A stretch of DNA of 64,000 nt, from positions 3,968,001 to 4,032,000 of the forward strand of contig OY744467.1 of assembly GCA_963556145.1 (NCBI GenBank), written 5' to 3'. The translations under genes and the position numbers were made by a program. The stretch is from Hygrocybe punicea (lineage: Eukaryota > Basidiomycota > Agaricomycetes > Agaricales > Hygrophoraceae). Positions 56,471 to 64,000 of the stretch are shown here, piece by piece; within the stretch, counting starts at the first letter, position 1, and each line of letters starts with the position of its first letter. The notes under the pieces are model-generated. The model was not told the origin of the DNA, ran no database searches, and saw nothing but the letters and a program-made list of their open reading frames with translations.

Positions 56471-57526
56471 ATGTTATCCAGCCTCCACTTGCTTATTTAT
56501 AGGTTTCTCGTGCCTCCCCGATGGCAGCCATTCCCCCTCGCAAGTCCCAGAGCCAGTGACACGTCACATGCCAACGAACCCGACTTTCGTTTATTGTCAA
56601 TTTTCCTCAGCTTCATTCTCTCTTTTTCCTATGTTCTCATGTATTACATTGCCATCTACTTCCATTCCTTTGTTTACCGCCCGACTTCCGCCTCCGAAGA
56701 CCCCAAAAATGACAAAAATACACCAAGTGTAGCACAAGTACCTGAAACGAGTCGGGTTCAAGAACTAGAACAACTACAGGTTGGATTAGGTGAAAAAGAG
56801 AAGCAAAGGGAAGGTTTTTGTGCCTGTGGACAAAAGTACGTACCGGTTAGTCGTTACAGAGGTTCCCGCGCGGGAAAGCATATCCCAACCCGTCGAACCC
56901 GCCGCCAACCCGTTCCGGTGCCGCCAGACAACGCTCAGACACCCACTCACGCCGCCTCTCGACCCACCGGAACCACGCAAGCCCCTTCGACATGCCAGAA
57001 AGAGCCCACGCGGCCGCTTACCACCGTCTCGGGCCATCACCAACCCGCAGCGCCCACACAACGCCAACGCCAACCCGCAGCTCTCCCATTCGACATCCGG
57101 CGACCTCATACCGCATCCCAAGGCCCTCCATTCACCGTCAACGACCCAAACGCACAAATCCGGCCCCAGTTAGGACAACCCGGCCGCGTGCCACATCACC
57201 AATCGCCGACTCGCGTACCAAACCCGTCGACTCGCGCCTATCACCCACACACCACCGCCAACACATCATTTCACGCCCCAGCACCTTGGTACATGACGTC
57301 CTCGCCCTGGTGGACCAAACCCGTCGAATCCGAAGTTCCACAAACCCAGAAATGCGTACCCGGATCTCCCTCATCTCCCGGCCTCGTATCCTGCCACAGA
57401 CCACCACCTACGCTTTCATATGACCGCCCGTTCACCTTGGACGTCCTAAATGACTCAATCCCCCGCGTTTTTAGCATCCCACCGCCCCTCTTCGTCCCAT
57501 GCGAGCTGCCACGTCAACATTCGTGA
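56471..57526 (+). CDS. Membrane-anchored Pro/Thr-rich ORF of a retroelement-like block
   Basis: About 351 codons from ATG 56471. A hydrophobic helix near residues 40-65 (LLSIFLSFILSFSYVLMYYI) follows a short hydrophilic start. Next comes a short coiled segment (SRVQELEQLQVGLGEKEKQR), then ~250 residues rich in Pro, Thr, Arg and His without defined domain. The latter part overlaps diverged copies of the 159-bp repeat found downstream. Base composition and codon use (C-rich) differ from the housekeeping genes and match the next two ORFs. I do not recognise a family. It may be an exon of a larger spliced gene. Confidence 0.35.
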   Translation: MLSSLHLLIYRFLVPPRWQPFPLASPRASDTSHANEPDFRLLSIFLSFILSFSYVLMYYIAIYFHSFVYRPTSASEDPKNDKNTPSVAQVPETSRVQELEQLQVGLGEKEKQREGFCACGQKYVPVSRYRGSRAGKHIPTRRTRRQPVPVPPDNAQTPTHAASRPTGTTQAPSTCQKEPTRPLTTVSGHHQPAAPTQRQRQPAALPFDIRRPHTASQGPPFTVNDPNAQIRPQLGQPGRVPHHQSPTRVPNPSTRAYHPHTTANTSFHAPAPWYMTSSPWWTKPVESEVPQTQKCVPGSPSSPGLVSCHRPPPTLSYDRPFTLDVLNDSIPRVFSIPPPLFVPCELPRQHS

Positions 57527-57727
57527 GTACGCGTATCCGACCTGCCAGACGCATCACCACGCATTTACTGCCCACAGACCGCATCGCATGCAACCGTACA
57601 TGCCCCAGCACCCCCGCGCACGACGTCATCGCCGTGGTGGACCCAGTCCGTCAAGTCCCAGGCCCTACAACATCAGAAACGCGACCCCGCGTCCCCCGGC
57701 TTCGTACCACCCCGCAGACCGTCCCCT

Positions 57728-58996
57728 ATGCATTCGTACAGCCCCCCGTGCGCCTCAAACGTCCCAAACGATTCGGTCCCACGCATTTACAGCGATCTGG
57801 CCGCGTTCCAGGTCACCCAGCCTCATGACCCCACGTATTCGACATCCCCGGCCTATACCACTTCTGTTGGATCACCCGATGCGTCGTACCGCGTACCAGA
57901 GCCCTACACCGTCTGTCGCGAGCCCACACAGACCGTCCCCGCTGTTATCGAGTCCCCAAATGTATTCCACGTCACCCGGCCTCGCGACCACGCATATTTG
58001 ACATTCCCGGCCCCTCACGCCATCATTGGACCACCCGCCACCTCGTACCGCATCCCAGCACCCTCCATTGCTACTCGTGAGTCTGTGCAAGCCGTCCCCA
58101 CCGCGTTCGAGCTCCCCACGCTGTGCCATGTCACTCCGCCATATGCACACGCATATTTGACGTCCCCGGCCTTGCCCCCCTTTGTTGGACATCCCGCTGC
58201 CTCGTACAGCCTCCCAGCACCTTATGGCGTCCCTCGCGAGTCCGTACAAGCCGTCCCCACCGTTATCGAGTCCCCAACGCCGTGCAACGTCAATCCGCCT
58301 CATTTACCTGTCTACTCGACATCCCCGGCCGCTCACGCCTTTGTAGAACCCACCGCCGCCTCGTATTACATCCCGGACACCCACACCGTCTTTCCCGAGC
58401 GTATACAGGCCGCCTCCACCGTTAGTGAGTCCCCAAACACGTCCCACGTCACCCCACTGCACACCCCCGCCTATTCGACATCCCCGGCTATCCACGCGTC
58501 CAACAGACCACCCACGACCTCGTACCACGTCTCAGACCACCACATGACCAGTCCCGAGCCAATACAGGCCGCACCTGCTGTTATCGAAGCCCCAACACCA
58601 TCCCACATCAACCCACCTTGTGCCTCCACCAACTCGACATACCCAACCTCTAGCGCCTTCGTTGGACCAACCCCCGCCTCGCTTGACCTTCCAGGGAACC
58701 ATACCGCTGTCCAGGACCACGTACAAGCCGCCCCCACTGTTATCGAGACCTCACCGCTGTCCCCCACTTCAACCTCCGCATTCCACCAGCCACGACCAAC
58801 GACAACCATGCACACCAGCCCCCACACCTTCATTCATGCCCCCACGCCTCAGTATGCCCCTCTCCAGTCCCAAACAAAGTCCCCACACCCGACATCGACC
58901 TCACCTTCATCTGTCCACCCCCAATACCCATCTTCTCGGAGCCCCGTTGTAGTAGTGGGTCACGTGACTGTTGGACTACTTAGTTTAGACATGTAG
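57728..58996 (+). CDS. ORF made of 53-residue tandem repeats
   Basis: 422 codons from ATG 57728. From residue 68 five consecutive 53-residue units begin with QTVPAVIESP, QAVPTAFELP, QAVPTVIESP, QAASTVSESP and QAAPAVIEAP, each with a following H/N-V-(T/N)-P-P block, Y-x-T-S-P-A, and an A-S-Y-x-(I/V/L)-P block; partial units flank them. The unit is 159 bp. Keeping the frame through five diverged units argues for selection on the protein or recent amplification. No signal peptide or known domain. Pro/Ser/Thr-rich repeats of this sort are usually unstructured. It may belong to one long retroelement polyprotein with the flanking ORFs. Confidence 0.4.
   Translation: MHSYSPPCASNVPNDSVPRIYSDLAAFQVTQPHDPTYSTSPAYTTSVGSPDASYRVPEPYTVCREPTQTVPAVIESPNVFHVTRPRDHAYLTFPAPHAIIGPPATSYRIPAPSIATRESVQAVPTAFELPTLCHVTPPYAHAYLTSPALPPFVGHPAASYSLPAPYGVPRESVQAVPTVIESPTPCNVNPPHLPVYSTSPAAHAFVEPTAASYYIPDTHTVFPERIQAASTVSESPNTSHVTPLHTPAYSTSPAIHASNRPPTTSYHVSDHHMTSPEPIQAAPAVIEAPTPSHINPPCASTNSTYPTSSAFVGPTPASLDLPGNHTAVQDHVQAAPTVIETSPLSPTSTSAFHQPRPTTTMHTSPHTFIHAPTPQYAPLQSQTKSPHPTSTSPSSVHPQYPSSRSPVVVVGHVTVGLLSLDM
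57815..58770 (+). repeat. 159-bp tandem repeat array
   Basis: Five full units (57,929-58,723) plus partial units at both ends. Weaker copies seem to extend upstream to ~57,050: GACGTCCTCGCCCTGGTGGA (57,296) and GACGTCATCGCCGTGGTGGA (57,623) are equivalent positions 327 bp apart, about two periods. Confidence 0.75.
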
Positions 58997-59083
58997 TAGA
59001 TAGACCCTCATCCTTATCCAGATCCCATTGCGATCTGAGCTTTCCTTGAGCCTGCGACTAGCTCAGGACTCCCCTAGTCCACC

Positions 59084-59108
59084 TGGTGATGAGATCGTGA
59101 TTCGAACC
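59084..59108 (+). promoter_or_regulatory. Primer-binding-site-like sequence (complement of a tRNA 3' end)
   Basis: TGGTGATGAGATCGTGATTC followed by GAACC. Read on the complement it is GGTTCGAAT (T-loop) - CACGA - TCTCATC - A - CCA, the exact spacing of T-loop, T-stem (5), acceptor strand (7), discriminator and CCA. It lies just before the leader of the 584-codon ORF, where a retrotransposon PBS should be. A decayed tRNA gene is ruled out because the 5' half of the T-stem does not pair. The tRNA species is not identified. Confidence 0.5.
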
Positions 59109-59512
59109 TTGCCCAGTTTTCTCAGCTTAGCCTCTTTTCAAGCCAGATTTATCACAGTACACAAAACTTCCTCACCAAATGCGAGTCCACAGCCAAAGTC
59201 CCATCAAACACGAGCCACAGCGAAAGTTTCCCCACACACGAGTTCTACCCTACAAGCAGCCCCAACACGAGAGTTTTCCCCTACAAGCCGTCACCAAACA
59301 CGAGTCACCGAGTCCGTACACGAGAGTTTTCACCCGAGCCGCCATCAAACACAAGTTTTCACCCAGGATTCCGACACAAAAGCCCTCCCTTACACGAGTT
59401 TTCCCCAACACACGAGTTCAAGAGTAGCCCTCATACGCCAGTTTTCTCTACGAGATCACGCGAGCCCTGAATTGATTTTGCAATCCCAACTACGCCTACT
59501 TGGCCCATCATC

Positions 59513-61267
59513 ATGCCAGGCCCCAGCAATAGAAAACAAGCCCTCAAAAAAGCAAAAACGGCCTCGTCCGCCGAATCCACTGCAAAACCACCAGCGTCAA
59601 CCACGGCAAAGTACACGGATGAATATAACCACAGCATGTGCATGGCCGCGATCGATGAATTCAACACCATAGACGACAAATACACAGCGCTCAAAGGATT
59701 TTTCGATATTGCAATTGAACTAGGACGACGGGCAGCATACGAGCAACTAACTAAAGATATTACAAATGAAGCCGAAGCCCAACGAGGTGCCTACGCAGCT
59801 GGCAAAAGAGAAGGCTGCTCAATAGGCTACAAGGAAGGGTATGAAGAAGGTCAGAACTTAGGCTACGACCAAGGATACTTCGACGGATACGACACCAGCT
59901 GCCCCACTGACCAACAGCAACCCACCTACGCATCCGCATCATCCCAAACAGCGCCGATTACCAGCGTATCTGCATCGATACAGACAGTGACCCCTAGAAC
60001 GCCCGTTATAGCGTACGCAGCCACCACCACCCAGAAAGAAATCGCGTCGAAATCACGCATATCCGCGTCGACTCAGACGACATCGTCCAATCGCGTACAC
60101 ACAACAACACAGATGGACACGACGCCAGCAACGGCATCTACAGCAGCCCAAACAGAACCGCCTACCCACGCACATGCGTCAACACAAACGCCGGCCACCA
60201 ATTCGGCGGCAACCCAGTACCAACCATCCACCACCTCCGCGTTCGCCCAAACAGCCCTATCCGCTTACGTGTTTGCGTCAGTGCAGACGGAAGAACCGCA
60301 ACCGCACCTACACACACCAGAAATGATGGCAGCTGCAACAGACAGCGCCGCGTCACCAAAAAGCACAACGCCGATGCACCTGCAAGTCCCCACGCGTCCA
60401 CCTTCATCAAAAGCAACTGCACCCGCAATTGAACGCATCACATCGTTGTCAAGCACCCAAACGGCCCCACCCCCGCTGGAAAACACGTCAGAACGCGCCC
60501 TGAGCCCCAGTAACACCCCATACACGCACCCCACGAACCCACACGCACACAAAACCCAACGAGAGACGCGTCGTGCGCCCGCCCTCACCCTAAACCCCAT
60601 GCCCGTGCAAGACAACGCGCCCGTACGTGTCCCAGACCGCAAACCCACCACGTCAACACCAACGCTTGACCAGTCCACGCCCACGCCAGCCCAGAGTCAC
60701 AACGTCGCCGTCCAGACGCCGCAACTGCGAATGCCAAGGCCCAACAATGTCGAAATGCTAGCCAACGTGCCCCCGAGATTGGAGGAGGAGACGGAAGGAG
60801 ACGGCACGAAGAGTGAAGAGGAAAAGACAGTGAGGATAGAGGAGACGTGTGAAGGGATACCCGAGACCGCGACGGACGAATATACACACCAACGCGAGAA
60901 GACGGCCCAACGAGAGGCCGCAAACGATCCTGTTTGCATGTCCAGCCCCACCCCAGTAAATATATCCCCACCTAGACGATTCGACTGGGCCGAAGACGCC
61001 GCGACAATCCCACTCCGCCCTATTTTTGCAACCACATACCTACCCCGAGACCTTTCAGCCCTCCGTTCCAACTCGCGAAGACCATTCGCCACTTTACAGC
61101 GCCGTATTCGACGACCTCGACCACAGACCCACCCTCGACGTGTTTTCATTGCCCCCACGGGCCCCATCATGACACGAAGCCACCTGGCCGGCATTGCGCC
61201 CGGACGGCCAATCATCACCAAGCCCCTTGCCACTCCGAAATCTCGAAGGCACCGCAGAAGCAATTGA
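59513..61267 (+). CDS. 584-residue retroelement-type protein with GxxxG helix and TQT-motif array
   Basis: ATG 59513. A basic start (PSNRKQALKKAK) is followed by a helical domain (residues 35-90: EYNHSMCMAAIDEFNTIDDK, FFDIAIELGRRAAYEQL). Next come eight glycines at exact 4-residue spacing (G97 to G125: GYKEGYEEG..GYDQGYFDGY). Residues 140-320 are a Ser/Thr/Ala-rich linker in which SQT/IQT/TQT/AQT/VQT recur about every 10-18 residues (near 144, 156, 187, 212, 224, 245, 257, 315). An acidic patch (LEEETEGDGTKSEEEKTVRI) and a conserved-looking end (RFDWAEDAATIPLRPIFATT, LPRDLSALRS) follow. The acidic/RDLSALRS end resembles, from memory, proteins common in Agaricomycete LTR elements. The +1 frame after ~61,225 (LEGTAEAIEDFHNEHPDFNW) may be the true C-terminus, joined by a frameshift or lost by mutation. 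No gag knuckle or pol motif. Confidence 0.6.
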   Translation: MPGPSNRKQALKKAKTASSAESTAKPPASTTAKYTDEYNHSMCMAAIDEFNTIDDKYTALKGFFDIAIELGRRAAYEQLTKDITNEAEAQRGAYAAGKREGCSIGYKEGYEEGQNLGYDQGYFDGYDTSCPTDQQQPTYASASSQTAPITSVSASIQTVTPRTPVIAYAATTTQKEIASKSRISASTQTTSSNRVHTTTQMDTTPATASTAAQTEPPTHAHASTQTPATNSAATQYQPSTTSAFAQTALSAYVFASVQTEEPQPHLHTPEMMAAATDSAASPKSTTPMHLQVPTRPPSSKATAPAIERITSLSSTQTAPPPLENTSERALSPSNTPYTHPTNPHAHKTQRETRRAPALTLNPMPVQDNAPVRVPDRKPTTSTPTLDQSTPTPAQSHNVAVQTPQLRMPRPNNVEMLANVPPRLEEETEGDGTKSEEEKTVRIEETCEGIPETATDEYTHQREKTAQREAANDPVCMSSPTPVNISPPRRFDWAEDAATIPLRPIFATTYLPRDLSALRSNSRRPFATLQRRIRRPRPQTHPRRVFIAPTGPIMTRSHLAGIAPGRPIITKPLATPKSRRHRRSN

Positions 61268-61350
61268 AGACTTCCACAACGAGCACCCTGACTTCAACTG
61301 GAAGAAACGACAGCGCCATCAATCATCCTCGAAAATCTCCAGTGATTCAT

Positions 61351-61360
61351 AGGAGGGGGG
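61351..61360 (+). promoter_or_regulatory. Polypurine tract before an LTR-like start
   Basis: AGGAGGGGGG, then TAA, then TGTCATGAAAATACG. A purine run immediately before a TG dinucleotide is the usual priming site for plus-strand synthesis of LTR elements and marks 61,364 as an LTR start. Confidence 0.6.
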
Positions 61361-61581
61361 TAATGTCATGAAAATACGTCACCCCCATACATTTCTCCTC
61401 AGATACCACTTATTTTCATGACGATCTTTGACAGGTTGTCAGACAAACCCTTACGATTCACGTACTCTGCGGAACAGGGGGAAAGCTTTTACATTTACAA
61501 GCCCCTTGAAGGGGCAGGACCGAACCGGACTACGACTACAACTCCCCGAAAGGGAGTACGACTATTACAATCAAAGAGTAT

Positions 61582-62190
61582 CTACTCATCTACGAGATAC
61601 TCCTCCTTAATTACCTCCTGGAGGACGGCGTCTTCAACGAGGTGACGAACCTGGTCTTCCAACGCCCGTTCGATCGCTGCACGACAATTGCGCCTAAACG
61701 TGTCAGCGATGCCGAAGGGAAGACAAGGCCGGGACTCACGCAGCCCGAAGGGCGCCCCGGTGTCCACATAGGCGTCCCGGGGCCAGAAGTCCTCGTCAGA
61801 GTCGGACCCCCAGGAAACCTTCGTCGCGAGCGACGGCATCGAGTCCTCGGACGAGTAGTCCGAGGGCGGGAACGCATCATCCAACGCTATCACAAAGAAC
61901 CATCAGAACAATAACCAAACACCCCAAGAAAGACAGAACCTACCAAACGGGTCGGCCAGAAGCTCGCACAGAAGCCTCTTGTTGCGCGCAACAAGGTGGC
62001 AACACTCCGAACGATGCTTGGCCTTCCCGCAAGCGAAACAACGACCAGTAGCCCAATACAAGTCCCGATCAGAGTCGGAGAGGCGGCAGGTGAAGTTGTG
62101 CGTAATACAATTAACCGCGACAGGGTGGGATGGGTTAAAGAGGGCAGAACGTTTGAAGAATATGAGATGATGGCACGAGTGGGGAAACAT
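61582..62190 (-). CDS. Spliced antisense gene inside the LTR-like segment, Cys/His knuckle protein
   Basis: Two exons, 62,190-61,944 and 61,886-61,582, with a 57-nt GT..AG intron, splice to 552 nt (183 residues) with no stop. The junction reads LLADPF|ALDDAFPPSDY. A Cys/His cluster occurs in GRCFACGKAKHRSECCHLVA, a zinc-knuckle-like C-x2-C-x4-H-x3-C. After it come an acidic stretch (SWGSDSDEDFWP) and a helical end (NCRAAIERALEDQVRHLVED). The ATG at 62190 is the first in frame; the true start may be in another exon. Function unknown. A plus-strand frame (61,996-62,379) overlaps and is also open, so only one may be real; the intron favours this one. Confidence 0.45.
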
Positions 62191-62420
62191 CGCATTGATG
62201 AGAGATGGAACGAAGGATCCAACCACACTTTATACCGAATGGAGGCCCACTCCCAATCAGGAAGAAACCTCTACCACTTCATCAACGAACCCGTGAGAAT
62301 GACACGTGACCGGAGGTTGAAATCCCCGACTCTCACAGAACATCACAGACCACTCTCATCACTCACACCGGGACAATAAGACACCCACTTTCACTACCCA
62401 CGCACAAACTCCCTCCAATC

Positions 62421-62828
62421 ATGACCCAATCCGTTATCGCCGCCATCATCGCCATCATTATCGTATACACTTTCATCCTCATCGCAATATGCCGAGGGGT
62501 GCAACAAATCCCCATCACCGCCGATCCCGAGATCCCCCTATCAACGTTCGAAGCGCTCCGACCCCCTACGATACGCAGCAACGACACGTCACACGGCAGC
62601 GAATCCCCGCACGAAGAACGAGACAGCCGTGGTGACGCGTACCCGGATGCTTACGGATCCGGTGACGAATCCGCACGCCAGCCTGGCACGATCACAAATC
62701 ACCTCAATGCCGGAGGAGACGTGGACCCACTAATGCGACGGAGCGAGTCGCCTGTACAACACATCACTGGTACTGCGGAGGAGGAGGGATGGTATAAAAG
62801 ACATCGCGCAACACATAGTCTACCCTAA
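62421..62828 (+). CDS. 135-residue single-pass membrane protein encoded in the LTR-like segment
   Basis: ATG 62421 in good context (CCAATCATGACC). Residues 4-24 are one strong transmembrane helix (SVIAAIIAIIIVYTFILIAI), then CRG and a hydrophilic tail of ~110 residues rich in Ser, Glu, Asp and Arg (SHGSESPHEERDSRGDAYPD) ending KRHRATHSLP. No family recognised. The design (minimal lumenal start, one helix, hydrophilic tail) is the same as the LTR-encoded 56-residue protein at 42,659, without sequence similarity. The LTR TATA box overlaps its 3' end, so it would be transcribed from an upstream start in the U3 region. Confidence 0.45.
   Translation: MTQSVIAAIIAIIIVYTFILIAICRGVQQIPITADPEIPLSTFEALRPPTIRSNDTSHGSESPHEERDSRGDAYPDAYGSGDESARQPGTITNHLNAGGDVDPLMRRSESPVQHITGTAEEEGWYKRHRATHSLP
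62793..62800 (+). promoter_or_regulatory. TATA box of the LTR-like segment
   Basis: TATAAAAG about 190 bp before the proposed LTR end, the usual distance for an LTR promoter with R and U5 following. It overlaps the last codons of the membrane-protein ORF. Confidence 0.45.
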
Positions 62829-62989
62829 CTTTGACCTCTTGTATTACTCCTAGCAGTTGTACTAGACGTAGCAAACTTCATCCAACTTACATCACTTGAA
62901 CCTTACCCCAGGAAACCCTACCTCTATTACTGCCGACATCGTGCAACCGTTTGACCCTCCGATCCATTACGCGACCGCTAGTCGTGACA

Positions 62990-63485
62990 GGCCCGTCGTC
63001 GTCTCACCACCCATTGCCATGCTTCGTTCTCGAATCCGTCGCGTACGATATCAATTCCGGCCGCGTCGACTTCTAGTAACTCAGCTACGGCGCTCTCGAA
63101 GTCTTGCCGCGTTTCCACATCGAGAGTATTGAGGAAAGTGTCGTATTCTGTCGACATCTGGTGTTGGTATTGGTACTTGTTGGGCTTGTTGAGGATGTTG
63201 TCGAGATTGTTGAAGTCGCGTTGAAAAGTTTTCTTCTTTGTATTTGTTGCCCCGTCACGTGACCGTTGTTCCTTTATCCAGCCGTTTCGCCCCACCCTCT
63301 TTTAGTAGCTCCGGACCACTGCTTCCCGACGCTTCGATACCCGCCGGCTTCGATCTCGTTCATGTTGTACCATCGTTTCCGCCCGTTTTCGACATCGCCT
63401 CCGCTCATTTATTCCCACGACCCCGGTATCTTCATTATTTCGTATGGATCGACCAGGGATGGTCTCTATCTGAGTCCTGACCGGA
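62990..63485 (-). other. Remnant of another element, possible gag start on the minus strand
   Basis: On the minus strand a frame with an ATG at about 63,157 reads MSTEYDTFLNTLDVETRQDF and ESAVAELLEVDAAGIDIVRD, then NEAWQWVVRRRRA, and is cut exactly where the LTR-like segment ends (62,989). It could be the N-terminus of a gag-like or unknown protein truncated by that insertion. No family recognised. Confidence 0.3.
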
Positions 63486-64000
63486 TGTAGAGGCTCCGGG
63501 CCATCTGGACCCGAATCTTCTTCATATCCCACATCGTCCCCGTCCATTCCCATTCATGTATCGTCAATTCCGCCTGATTCCGGTCGTTTCCATCGATTCC
63601 ACTCCGGATTCCGCCTCCAGATTCGTTCCTACATGCACTGCAATGTCTCTAACGACCCGGAATCAGTACATTTATAGTCATATATCATGTATCTACGTTT
63701 CCCGTCTCCTAGTACATAGCATTCCTCCACTCCACTCCACTCCTATCAGTTACAGCCTTCGCTTGTAGTACATAGTTACTACAGCACAGGATCACTCCCA
63801 GTAGTATAAAAGATGTACCCTTATACTACAAACTATATAGAAAATACAGGTTATCGCTCCCCTTCAGTTCTATTTCTTAGTCCTCCCTTCGTATCGTCTC
63901 CATATTAGTCTTCGTAACTCCACTCCCTACACTTCCCCTCTGATCCAGAACCCCTGGATTCGGGTTGGATTGATTAGACACTACAAAGACACTAAACTCC
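63486..64000 (+). repeat. LTR (family 1), cut by the right window edge
   Basis: Begins TGTAGAGGCTCC and is the reverse complement, with moderate divergence, of the solo LTR at 51,851-52,455. It contains TATAAAAG at 63,805-63,812 in this orientation. The last ~50 bp of the LTR lie outside the window, so solo versus element-bound status is unknown. Confidence 0.7.

Larger units (their letters stand above)
61364..62989 (+). repeat. Putative 3' LTR (about 1.63 kb) of the 59-kb element
   Basis: Starts TGTCATGA right after the polypurine tract. The likely end is TCGTGACA at 62,989, an imperfect inverse of the start. The length would be close to the 1,655-bp LTRs of the 42-kb element. It contains a TATA box (TATAAAAG, 62,793-62,800), a plus-strand membrane-protein ORF and a spliced minus-strand gene. 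No second copy lies upstream of the 584-codon ORF, so the right end is inferred, not proven. Confidence 0.45.

Noticed and set aside
59084..59108. A tRNA gene on the minus strand ending here
   Set aside because: T-loop and acceptor-like sequence are present, but the 5' half of the T-stem and the D and anticodon arms do not fold; a primer-binding site explains it better.
61996..62379. 127-codon plus-strand frame overlapping the antisense spliced gene
   Set aside because: Looks protein-like (EEYEMMARVGKHRIDERWNE), but the opposite strand has a well-formed intron; not called as a separate feature, only noted there.
1..64000. CRISPR arrays, rRNA or bacterial-type operons
   Set aside because: None seen; introns, TATA/ATG spacing and gene content are those of a fungal nuclear genome.

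Overview
The window reads as nuclear DNA of a mushroom-forming basidiomycete (Agaricomycetes). Evidence: compact multi-exon genes with introns of about 45-60 nt and GT..AG ends, short intergenic spacers, a DASH-complex subunit, an Hsp9/Hsp12 protein, fungal-type allantoinase and Atg27, and transposons with KDZ-associated cysteine-cluster and GRF zinc-finger proteins that are typical of that class. I cannot name the species. Gene models below were spliced by eye from reading frames and splice signals; only the outer limits are given as coordinates.

Region 1 (1-21,700) is an ordinary housekeeping block: TM9/EMP70 membrane protein (3' end only), mitochondrial tyrosyl-tRNA synthetase, queuine tRNA-ribosyltransferase, DBP10 helicase, a small secreted Kre9-like protein, Duo1, Atg27, ataxin-3-like deubiquitinase, Hsp12-like protein, a PA-TM-RING ubiquitin ligase and a class III aminotransferase. 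The synthetase and the queuine enzyme are head to head, 101 bp apart, and both act on tRNA-Tyr. Between 14.2 and 17.1 kb lies a gene-free stretch holding a 0.74-kb inverted-repeat element.

Region 2 (21,768-28,710) is a transposon island: a 578-bp hAT-type MITE with a perfect 8-bp target duplication, then a ~6.3-kb composite with inverted ends that carries a fragment of a KDZ-associated protein, an intact three-exon GRF zinc-finger gene and a nested inverted-repeat element.

Region 3 (28,856-37,286) is again gene-dense: allantoinase, a Yippee-like protein, a TBC Rab-GAP, an ADCK1/Mcp2-type ABC1 kinase and the PC4/Sub1 coactivator.

Region 4 (37,287-64,000) is almost wholly mobile DNA. It has a GGCC-rich TIR element, two deletion-derivative hAT copies (one intact with an 8-bp duplication, one truncated and CpG-decayed), a very young non-autonomous LTR retroelement (42,334-48,664, two 1,655-bp LTRs, 5-bp duplication, no pol), a 0.7-kb palindromic element, and a dead Ty3/Gypsy element disrupted by two solo LTRs and one hAT copy. 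From 56.1 kb on there is an unusual retroelement-like block: a 53-residue tandem-repeat ORF, a PBS-like site, a 584-residue ORF with an eight-fold GxxxG helix and an array of TQT motifs, a polypurine tract, and an LTR-like segment carrying a single-pass membrane protein and a spliced antisense gene.

The strongest candidates for something undescribed are the 584-residue retroelement protein (GxxxG helix plus TQT array, possibly a dynein-light-chain scaffold) and the recurrence of short single-pass membrane proteins encoded inside long LTRs of two unrelated elements.
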